Of a stretch of 64,000 nucleotides of DNA, positions 1 to 7,117 are shown piece after piece. Within the stretch, counting starts at the first letter, position 1; the number at the start of each line of letters is the position of its first letter. The notes beneath the pieces are model-generated. The model did no database searches. It was not told where the DNA came from and saw only the letters and a program-made list of their open reading frames with translations. Where the stretch lies: positions 1-64,000 of the forward strand of contig UPZG01000004.1 of assembly GCA_900538705.1 (NCBI GenBank), in the 5' to 3' direction. Source of the stretch: an uncultured Porphyromonadaceae bacterium (GTDB taxonomy: Bacteria; Bacteroidota; Bacteroidia; Bacteroidales; Barnesiellaceae_A). Both the position numbers and the translations under genes were made by a program.

Positions 1-356
1 GTAATGAAAAGGTTCTGTGCCTTATGCACAAAATCAAGGGTGGCGAGACGTTCCATCTGGTTGCGATCCAGCCCCCGGTTCGTGGCATAGTCGACCTGTT
101 CAATATAGGCCTTGTAGCGGAATGCCGCATTCTTGGTAAGCCGTGCAATGGCAGCCTGTGCACGATAGACCCATTCGCGTGCAAGGAGCATGGAAAGGAA
201 CGTGTCCGCAGTCATGGATTGCGGAGTGGTGCCGGCAAGACTTTCCCTGAAAGCCTCTGCCATACCATGCAGTTTCATACGGTTCATTAAATCCAGTGAT
301 ATGGTATTCTGGTCCTGTTGTCCCGTAACGGGAGCCGTTTTATTGTTTACTTCCAT
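1..356 (-). CDS. istB: IS21-family helper ATPase IstB, partial (runs off left edge)
   Basis: The first ~118 residues of an IstB helper ATPase, read from the ATG at 356; the reading frame is open to the window edge. What is visible is the N-terminal IstB domain, with the family's typical run of AAIARLTKNAAFRYKAYIE followed by a DYATNRGLDRN stretch. The AAA+ Walker motifs would lie beyond the edge. In IS21 elements IstB binds target DNA with ATP and delivers it to the IstA transposase. It starts 11 bases downstream of the istA stop, the usual istA-istB order. Because istA beside it is broken, this copy could move only if a functional IstA were supplied from elsewhere. Confidence 0.88.
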   Translation of the reverse strand, partial: MEVNNKTAPVTGQQDQNTISLDLMNRMKLHGMAEAFRESLAGTTPQSMTADTFLSMLLAREWVYRAQAAIARLTKNAAFRYKAYIEQVDYATNRGLDRNQMERLATLDFVHKAQNLFI

Positions 357-367
357 AAATATGAGTT

Positions 368-1932
368 TTATTGTTTGTCCTTTCTGTAATATTCACGTCC
401 GCGTATATTTTTGTGGGTCAATGGGGTCGGGGAAGTCACGTCGGGCTGTACTTTCCCGTCCTCATCGGGAAGGAAATCCGCATCTTCTCCCAGTTCAAGC
501 ACCTCGCGCAAGGCCTGATATCCGTATTGCAACTTCTGGTCCGCACATACGCAAGCCGCAACCAGACGGTCGCGGCCGTATTTTTTCTCCAACGCCAGGA
601 TACCCCGACAGGACCTGAACGCCTTTGGCGGATATTGCATGAAACGCTCCACTTCACGGAGATAGTTCAATACGATATTGTCTATTTCCGAGGCACGCCG
701 GAAAAGTTCCTCCAGGTCCTTGTCATAGGGGCCATAATGGCCGGGCAGGTTGTGCTCCTTTTTCCAGGAATAAGTGTAAGGAATGTCACAGCGGTCATGG
801 GTGGCCACAAGGTTCATGCCACAGTAGATTTCCACCGTGTCGGCATCATAGAGAATCGTCACACGCTTTCCTATATATTCCTTTGGAACACTGTAATGGT
901 GCTTGAACAAGGAAACGTAAGAGTTCCTTCCTACGGTCATCAGTTTCCTCTCTTTCATTACGTAACGTTCCACAGGAAGCGGCCGGAGATAATCCTTCTC
1001 TCCATGAAGGAACATTTCCTTGCGTGACACCTCCCGTCCGGCCATCACCTTTTCATTGAAATCAAGCAGGGAGACATGGATGGCGGTATTGAGTTCCTCC
1101 AGGCTGGAGAATGTCATTCCTTCTATGTCAAGGTAAATGGAACGGTAGAGGAGCTTTACGGCATTTTCTACCAAAGCCTAGTCCTTGGGGTGACGCGCAC
1201 GGCGGGATAGACCGCACAGCCGTAATATTCGGCAAAAGCGGCGAAATCATCATTGATGACAGGCTCGTTGCGGTCGCTTCGTGTGACGGCAGCCTTCAGA
1301 TTGTCGGGGACGATAGCCGCAGGAACGCCTTCAAAATATTGCATGGCATTCTCACATGCCTTTATCAGGTCTTCCTTGCGTTGCGACCACACGGCTTCGC
1401 AGTAGGTATAATGGCTGAACGGAAGGATAGCGACAAACACCTCGGCTTTCTTCGTCTCGCCCGTCATTTCATCAACGACTTCAAGCCTGTCACCGGCAAA
1501 GTCAATATACATCTGGTCGGCGGCATAGTGCTCGACATGGCCGACGACCTTGATGTGAAATCTGTATTCGCGGACAATCCGTTTGAAGGAAGACAACTGA
1601 TAGCCGTCCGGATATTCGGCATGGTACTCTTTGAACAGTTTTCGGACACTCATGCCTTTACGTGACAGGCGGGATACATATCCGGGAAGCAAGGCCTCCA
1701 ATTCAATCCTTCTGGGGGAAGGCTCCCGATGACGGGATGCCGTACAGCCGAACAACTCGTCCAACTGCACATCGGACAGGGAAAGAAGCTGTTCAATACT
1801 CTTACCGCTTGAAAGGAACAGGCGGACATACTTGCGGACCGTATTACGGGAGATACAAAACGTGGACGCCGTTTCCTTGATTCCCATGCCGGCCGCATAA
1901 CATCTTAAAATGTTTTTGATTCGTTTATCCAT
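368..1932 (-). pseudogene. istA: IS21-family transposase IstA, disrupted by a frameshift and an amber codon
   Basis: Read from the ATG at 1932, the intact gene would encode about 521 residues, a normal IstA length. An N-terminal helix-turn-helix (GIKETASTFCISRNTVRKY) is followed by an rve-type integrase core with Asp in YIDFAGD and Asp in VPDNLK. Near base 1200 one base is missing, so the frame leaves the expected YPARARHPKD path and ends in TPRTRLW-stop. In the restored frame a TAG at 1180-1178 stands where Lys is expected (HPKD-stop-ALVENAV). The rest (LVENAVKLLYRSIY onward) is intact to the stop at 368. The two lesions separate the two catalytic Asp residues from the Glu in ALVEN, so the gene should be inactive. 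Confidence 0.88.
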
Positions 1933-2022
1933 TTGTATGGATTTTATTATCGCCCCCGTTACACCAGAACTCGGGTACTCAAATCTACACAAAAAAAATC
2001 TATAACAACAGGTGGGCTAAGT

Positions 2023-2101
2023 GGTCAATACTATTTTGGCCAAAAGGGTCAATCATATTGTAGCCAAAGGGGGCAATCCTGTTTGGCCAAAAGGGTCAAA
2101 G
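2023..2101. repeat. IS21 terminal multiple repeats (probable IstA binding sites)
   Basis: Tandem units start at 2023, 2047, 2071 and 2094 (the last partial). Each begins G(G/G)(T/G)CAAT and ends GCCAAA(A/G)G, with period 24, 24 and 23. They lie between the istA start and the element's outer edge, as IS21 transposase sites do. Confidence 0.7.
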
Positions 2102-2177
2102 TCGCGTGGCTTTTCCATTTTTTTGTGGTTTTAGTTGGGTTTAGCCGGGTTGTGTACAGCACCTGTAATGTATAAGG

Positions 2178-2906
2178 CTATAGATGATACTGCGTCACGA
2201 AGTCGTTAGCAGCGGCGAGTGTATCGACTTTACCCACGTCGAGCATTGCAAAGTTGTCGGGTAAGTACGCGGCTATGGTTTCGTTGTGCATGGCTTCTAA
2301 GTAGAAGTCGATGATGGAGAATTTGTCGGGATAATGTGCCATGAGGGTGAAGATGCGCGGCGATACGAGGTGTATGCCGGCAAAGGCGTAGGGGCGTAGC
2401 GCAGTGGTGTCGATGCCCGGTGGGCGTGTAGCGCCTGTGCTGATGTTGTGCCATCCGGCCAAGCGGTTGTTGTTGTCGAAGAGGAGGTAGCGACTGGTAG
2501 GGCGTTCGCTTACGACGACCTGTGCCAGGCAGTCGGGACGAAACGATGCCGTGAAATGGTCGAGCGACAGGTTGGAGAGGATGTCTACGTTGTGCAACAG
2601 TATGGGTTCGTCGCCGGTAAAGAATTGGGCAGCGTGGCGTAGCCCGCCGCCGGTGTCGAGCAGCATATCGCTCTCGTCCGATATGTCGATGTGCATGCCG
2701 TAGTCGTGTGCGGCAAGGAAGTCGATGATTTGTGCGGCGTGATGGTGTATGTTGATAACGACATGGGTGTAGCCAGCGGCGTACAGCTTGGTGAGCAGGC
2801 GGTGCAATAAGGGGACGCCGCCCACGGGTACGAGGGCTTTGGGCATGTGGTCGGTGAGTGGGCGCAGGCGGGTGCCTAAGCCCGCGGCAAAAATCATGGC
2901 TCTCAT
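2178..2906 (-). CDS. murU: MurU-like sugar-1-phosphate nucleotidyltransferase
   Basis: A 242-residue nucleotidyltransferase of the MurU/RmlA family. The signature AAGLGTRLRPLTDHMPKALVPVGG lies near residues 7-30; the NVD motif in HNVDILSN is the metal-binding Asp region, and LDVGK closes the C terminus. MurU couples MurNAc-1-phosphate to UMP, giving UDP-MurNAc from recycled peptidoglycan. I chose the ATG at 2906 because it overlaps the stop of the upstream kinase gene (ATGA at 2906-2903), implying translational coupling. Pairing with an AmgK-type kinase is the strongest support for MurU over a mannose-1-phosphate guanylyltransferase; the exact sugar specificity is inferred. Confidence 0.8.
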   Translation of the reverse strand: MRAMIFAAGLGTRLRPLTDHMPKALVPVGGVPLLHRLLTKLYAAGYTHVVINIHHHAAQIIDFLAAHDYGMHIDISDESDMLLDTGGGLRHAAQFFTGDEPILLHNVDILSNLSLDHFTASFRPDCLAQVVVSERPTSRYLLFDNNNRLAGWHNISTGATRPPGIDTTALRPYAFAGIHLVSPRIFTLMAHYPDKFSIIDFYLEAMHNETIAAYLPDNFAMLDVGKVDTLAAANDFVTQYHL

Positions 2907-4348
2907 GGTGTGGTGCGGGGCTGATAGGTTGTGGCGATGTGTTGCTCGCGGTGTATGAGTTGTACTTCTATATCGGGATATTTTTCGTGCAGGTGGAGCG
3001 CCAATGCTTGTGCGGAATATACCGAGCGGTGTCGGCCTCCGGTGCATCCGAATGCGGCTTGCAGATGTGTGAATCCGCGTTTTATATATTTTTCTACTGC
3101 CGCATCTACCAAAGCACAGGCGTGATTGATGAAGGGTAGTATCTCGCCATCGTCTTCGAGAAAGCGTACTACGGCATCGTCCAGTCCTGTAAGGTTGGCA
3201 TATTGGGGGTATCGCCCCGGATTGTGTATGGCGCGGCAGTCGAAAACGAATCCGCCTCCGTTGCCGCTTTCGTCGTCGGGGATACCCATGCGGTATGAGA
3301 AACTGTATACGGTGACACGCAGTGTGGTGCGTGATGTCGCGGGGGTGAAACGTGGCATGGCTACCAGCTTACCGAGAGTAGATTCGAGGTAAGGGTAATC
3401 ACTGGCGGCACCGTCTTGCAGCTGTTGTCGCAGGCTCTCTATGGCTTGGCTTATGCTTTGCAGGAATAGGGGCTTGCGCTCGTAATAGCCGCGGAATCCG
3501 TAGGCTCCCAGAACTTGCAGGGTGCGGAACAGTACAAAGCGGGAGAGGTCGCGACGGAAAACGGTATCGTCGATGACGATACCCTGGTTTTGTAAGGCAG
3601 TGAGGTATTCACCCAACAAACGTTTGCGTAACTCGTCGGGGTAGAGGGCGCGTGCCTGCCATAGGAAAGAGGCAACATCGTAGTGCACCGGTCCTCGACG
3701 GCCTCCTTGAAAGTCGATAAACCACGGCTTGTCGTCTTTTATCATTACGTTGCGGCTTTGAAAGTCGCGGTACATGAAGCCTGCCGGGTAGACTTGTGGT
3801 AATTGTCGGGCCAGTAACTCGAAGTCGTCTTGCAGGCGGTTTTCGTCATATTCCAAGCCCGAAGCTTTCAGAAAGCAGTATTTAAAGTAGTTGAGGTCGA
3901 ACAAGACAGCACGCTCGTCGAAGTAGCTGACGGGGTAACACGTTTTGTTGTAGTCGAGACCTATATCGCCGCCTATCTGCATGGTTGCAAGTTGCCTCAT
4001 GGTTTCGGCCAGCAAACGGTAGGACGCTTCGTCGTAGATGCCTGTATTTCGGCAGGTTGCCAATCGGTCGTATAGCGACAGGTCGCCCAGGTCGGTTTGC
4101 AAGTAGCACATTTCGTCGTCGCTTACTGCTACAACCTGCGGAACATAGAAGCCCTTGGTCGCCAAGTGCTTCGACAGTGCGATGAAGGCACGGTTTTCGT
4201 CGGCCGATGAGCCTTGTACCCCTATCAGCGTATCGGCCGGCGACGAGAGCCTGTAGTAGCGTCGTGGAGAGCCGGCTCCGGCAATGGGTTGCACCAGAGT
4301 GGCTTTGTGTGTGGTATATGATAAGTATAGTTGTTCTAAAGTATCCAT
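2903..4348 (-). CDS. AmgK-like sugar kinase fused to a RapZ C-terminal domain
   Basis: 481 residues from the ATG at 4348. Residues 1-335 are an aminoglycoside-phosphotransferase-fold kinase: the nucleotide loop region PIAGAGSPRRYYRL, the catalytic loop MYRDFQSRNVM (Tyr where many family members have His) and the metal motif FIDFQGGRRGP. This is the architecture of AmgK, the anomeric MurNAc/GlcNAc kinase that feeds MurU. Residues 343-481 match the C-terminal domain of RapZ (VTVYSFSYRMGIP, FVFDCR, GLDDAVVRF, FGCTGGRHRSV, LIHRE). In E. coli that domain binds glucosamine-6-phosphate and regulates GlmS; the RapZ N-terminal P-loop half is absent here. The start is fixed by a TAnnTTTG box at 4397-4390, downstream of two other in-frame starts. 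The regulatory role is inference. Confidence 0.82.
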   Translation of the reverse strand: MDTLEQLYLSYTTHKATLVQPIAGAGSPRRYYRLSSPADTLIGVQGSSADENRAFIALSKHLATKGFYVPQVVAVSDDEMCYLQTDLGDLSLYDRLATCRNTGIYDEASYRLLAETMRQLATMQIGGDIGLDYNKTCYPVSYFDERAVLFDLNYFKYCFLKASGLEYDENRLQDDFELLARQLPQVYPAGFMYRDFQSRNVMIKDDKPWFIDFQGGRRGPVHYDVASFLWQARALYPDELRKRLLGEYLTALQNQGIVIDDTVFRRDLSRFVLFRTLQVLGAYGFRGYYERKPLFLQSISQAIESLRQQLQDGAASDYPYLESTLGKLVAMPRFTPATSRTTLRVTVYSFSYRMGIPDDESGNGGGFVFDCRAIHNPGRYPQYANLTGLDDAVVRFLEDDGEILPFINHACALVDAAVEKYIKRGFTHLQAAFGCTGGRHRSVYSAQALALHLHEKYPDIEVQLIHREQHIATTYQPRTTP

Positions 4349-4389
4349 AACCTGCTTTAGCAAATCAATCTGATATGGCGTTTGTCTTG

Positions 4390-4397
4390 CAAAAATA
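4390..4397 (-). promoter_or_regulatory. -7 box of kinase-murU operon
   Basis: TATTTTTG, an exact TAnnTTTG match, 41 bases upstream of the chosen ATG at 4348. It rules out the upstream in-frame starts. Confidence 0.65.
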
Positions 4398-4451
4398 CGA
4401 AAAAAACGTATAGTGTTCTGCATAGACCGAGTACCGATGGCCTGAAACAGT

Positions 4452-4490
4452 GTACTCCGACAGCTGCGTGGAGAGAAGCTGTCGGAGTAC
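4452..4490. terminator. Perfect 14-bp inverted repeat downstream of the C10 protease gene
   Basis: Arms 4452-4465 and 4477-4490 (GTACTCCGACAGCT and its complement) with an 11-base loop. No clear U-tract follows on either strand, so it may be a processing or 3'-protecting hairpin instead of an intrinsic terminator. Confidence 0.45.
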
Positions 4491-4540
4491 ATCTGATTAT
4501 TTCTTGCGAGTATATGGCCTCTGCCGGCCGGTATAGCGGC

Positions 4541-6937
4541 TTATCTTTTCAGTATGCGTTCTACCTTATTGCCGGTTCTGACGATGTAGATGCCCGGAGC
4601 AAGTGTCGACAGGTCGGGGGTGATAGCTCGCTGATGCAGCACGCGTATGCCCATGAGGTTATATACCTCTATCTCCTGTACTTCGTCATAGGTCTTTGTG
4701 TCGTTTATTCCCGAAGTCATTCCTACGGTAAAGTACATGACCTCGCTGATGCTGGCAGTATTTGATTTTATTTGAGAAAAAGACGATGACTGCAAATAGT
4801 AAAGGGCTATGAAATAGGTTTCCCCTATTTCGGCATTGACGAAGTTGCCGTTGAAGCTGACATTTTGTGTCTCGCCGGCACCGATGTATAAATCGGTGGT
4901 AAACGAAGTAATGCTTGTGCCTCCTTCCTCGGGGAAAACAAATGCGTAGAGCTTATCGCCGTAGTATCCCGCAGAGCATTCTATTTGTGCCGAGAATCTT
5001 ATATCGTCGGCTACGACAGCACCTTCGTAATCCATGGTGATGGGCGATGCCAATGAGAGTACTGTTGCTTCGGTTGGGGCTTCTACTACAGTTATAGGAA
5101 GCGGGTCGCTTAAGATGTTGTAGTTATAGTCGATGACATATAGCTCGTAGTCGCCGGCTGTTTCGGGCGCTGTCAGCTTGAAAGATATGTCGGTAGAACC
5201 TCCGTTTGTGAGGTTTACCAGAATGGCATTCGATATGGTTTCGATGGTCATTGTCCCTGCCTGTACCGAGGCTACATATATGTCGTTATAATATTCGTCT
5301 CCGCTATTTGTAATAGAAACATCGGCCAAGAATGTTTTTCCGGTGTAAAGAGGAGTGTTGACAGTTGTAGTTGCGCTCAGTTCGGGAGTTGCAGCAGACG
5401 GGGCGGAGAAAACGATACTGTTTGGTCCATCGACCGTTGCAATAAGGTAGCGTTGTGTCGACTGTATGGAGGTGGAAATCTCGTACCATGTTCCGGTGTT
5501 GTTGTCGCGACAGGCAGGATATACCTTGTATGTGCCTTCTGCAGTGGGAAAGTCGGTCAGTTTCATGTCGAATTCGTTAAATCCGTACATGGGCTCAAGA
5601 TCGGTTGTGTATGACGAGGCTGCTACGTAGGTGACTGTTCCCTCCGAATCGACAACCTTTATACCCAGAGTGATATTGAACGTTGCAATGCCTACGTTGA
5701 AGAAGTCGCCGCTGAATGTTACGGTCGTGTTGCGTGTCGCATTGTAAGTATCTATGTCGAAGTTATCAGAACATAGCATCACCAGTCGAGGCTGGGAACC
5801 TTCCTCTGCAGGGCGTATATATGTGGCGGCTTGTTGCAGGTAGTTGTATCCGGCATCGCTACCTCCCGATCCTTGCATCTCTGGGTCGAGAGCCGTCAAC
5901 AGGAAGTAACCGTTGCTCATACCGCTCCATCCCCAGTTGATATGAAAGTAGCCGTTATTATATCCGTCGCATATAAAGGCATGGCCTGCCGAGTTGTTTT
6001 GTCCTGCGTAATACACTGGATACCCGGCTGCCAGGCTTGCATAGATGGAGTCTTGCCATTCTTCTAACCCATAATAGTTGCGTTGTAGAAGAACAGCACT
6101 TGGGTCGTAACCGAAATATTGTACAATACCTTGCAGACTGGATATAGAATTGGCTCCGCTTGAAAGTGGTGAGTAGCCCATATCTGAGGCGATACCAACA
6201 TCAGACATGAGTTGTGCCACGGCATAGCGCGACTCTTCGCTGCTTGAGTTGTCATAGGTATCGGTCATGGCATCCCAGTTATATACGCTTTGGCTGAAAT
6301 CGGCCGACAGTGTCCCCAGATTTTCGCCGTTGAATGTCCACATATATGAGTGTGAACCGGTGCCTTGTATCGGCCATTTGTGATAGTACATGATTTGTGC
6401 CCATGCTGTTGCAACACAGCCTGTGTAGCAGCGCATGCCCTGATACGACGGTAGGGAGTTACCGTTATAGACGGGACATAGCAGATTGTAGGGCTCGGTT
6501 TGGTCCCAGCGTGTCGTAATAAGCGGTGCTATGGGTGCATATATGGGTAGTTCGGCTTTTATGCGATTGGTGTTGGTGGCTGTTTCGGCATACGACAGTT
6601 GTCGCTCATACTCGCCGAGCCACCATCGCATGGCGTCGGGTAGGGAGTCGGGGTTGAACGAGCCTTCGTCTGCATATCCCAAAACGCTGTTTATAGCCCG
6701 GTCGTCGGCCGCTACGATAACAAAGCCTCCATTCGAGCCTCGGGTAAAGGCATAGTAACCATCTGATGCTTCGGCCAATCGCAAAGGTGCATTGTCGGCC
6801 TGAGCTTTTTGTAATCCGGGTTTGTTTCCCAAAAACTCACTTGCAATGGTAAAAGCATCTTCTACATTTATTCTGTTGGCATACATTTCACCTGCAAACA
6901 GAAATAATAATACGATGAGATGTAATGTCTTTTTCAT
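4541..6937 (-). CDS. Secreted C10-family (streptopain-like) cysteine protease with T9SS sorting tail
   Basis: 798 residues. A signal peptide (MKKTLHLIVLLFLFAGEMYA) is followed by a Spi/C10-type propeptide (RINVEDAFTIASEFLG, GFVIVAADD). The peptidase core has the catalytic Cys in GCVATAWAQIMYYHKWP and the catalytic His in AGHAFICDGY, then FHINWGWSG. Beta-sandwich regions follow, and a type A T9SS tail (VYNLMGIRVLHQ ... LAPGIYIVRTGNKVERILKR) ends the protein. The family includes streptopain, interpain and PrtT-like enzymes that cleave host and environmental proteins. The expected fate is export through T9SS, then propeptide and tail removal. The start at 6937 fits both the signal peptide and the promoter box at 6981-6974; an in-frame ATG at 6976 lies inside that box. 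Confidence 0.88.
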   Translation of the reverse strand: MKKTLHLIVLLFLFAGEMYANRINVEDAFTIASEFLGNKPGLQKAQADNAPLRLAEASDGYYAFTRGSNGGFVIVAADDRAINSVLGYADEGSFNPDSLPDAMRWWLGEYERQLSYAETATNTNRIKAELPIYAPIAPLITTRWDQTEPYNLLCPVYNGNSLPSYQGMRCYTGCVATAWAQIMYYHKWPIQGTGSHSYMWTFNGENLGTLSADFSQSVYNWDAMTDTYDNSSSEESRYAVAQLMSDVGIASDMGYSPLSSGANSISSLQGIVQYFGYDPSAVLLQRNYYGLEEWQDSIYASLAAGYPVYYAGQNNSAGHAFICDGYNNGYFHINWGWSGMSNGYFLLTALDPEMQGSGGSDAGYNYLQQAATYIRPAEEGSQPRLVMLCSDNFDIDTYNATRNTTVTFSGDFFNVGIATFNITLGIKVVDSEGTVTYVAASSYTTDLEPMYGFNEFDMKLTDFPTAEGTYKVYPACRDNNTGTWYEISTSIQSTQRYLIATVDGPNSIVFSAPSAATPELSATTTVNTPLYTGKTFLADVSITNSGDEYYNDIYVASVQAGTMTIETISNAILVNLTNGGSTDISFKLTAPETAGDYELYVIDYNYNILSDPLPITVVEAPTEATVLSLASPITMDYEGAVVADDIRFSAQIECSAGYYGDKLYAFVFPEEGGTSITSFTTDLYIGAGETQNVSFNGNFVNAEIGETYFIALYYLQSSSFSQIKSNTASISEVMYFTVGMTSGINDTKTYDEVQEIEVYNLMGIRVLHQRAITPDLSTLAPGIYIVRTGNKVERILKR

Positions 6938-6973
6938 AAATTCCTGTGTTTTATTTGATTTTATTATATTCAA

Positions 6974-6981
6974 CAAATATA
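6974..6981 (-). promoter_or_regulatory. -7 box of C10 protease gene
   Basis: TATATTTG exact match, 36 bases upstream of the ATG at 6937. Confidence 0.6.
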
Positions 6982-7060
6982 TGTTTTTTTTAAGTCCATT
7001 ATTTTTATCATCACGTGTTTAACAAATATTAATAACCCGGAATAGCTGGCTGTCTGAAGC

Positions 7061-7094
7061 AAAAAAGCGCAACGAGCAACAGCCCGTTACGCTT
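7061..7094 (-). terminator. Intrinsic terminator after the PCMD-like T9SS protein
   Basis: Arms 7085-7094 and 7065-7074 (AAGCGTAACG / CGTTGCGCTT, one wobble), followed on the minus strand by six U. Confidence 0.75.
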
Positions 7095-7117
7095 ACATTT
7101 CGTCAGGTTATACTTGC

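Larger units (their letters stand above)
1..2105 (-). mobile_element. IS21-family insertion sequence (one end in window, transposase decayed)
   Basis: istA and istB lie in the classical tandem order with the upstream terminus inside the window. Bases 2023-2101 hold three to four imperfect direct copies of a 23-24 base unit, GGTCAAT...GGCCAAAAG. Multiple terminal repeats near the ends are a feature of IS21 elements, where IstA binds. The outer boundary is placed by eye at about 2100-2106, just past the last GGTCAAAG. The other end and any target duplication are outside the window. The element sits upstream of host genes with no sign that it interrupts one here. Confidence 0.8.

Noticed and set aside
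2897..3047. Longer N termini for the MurU-like protein
   Set aside because: The extension lies inside the upstream kinase gene and has no conserved sequence; the ATG at 2906 gives the family start and an ATGA overlap.
2230..3392. Several alternative frames over the kinase and murU genes
   Set aside because: They overlap genes with clear family motifs and have skewed His/Arg/Cys composition typical of shadow frames.
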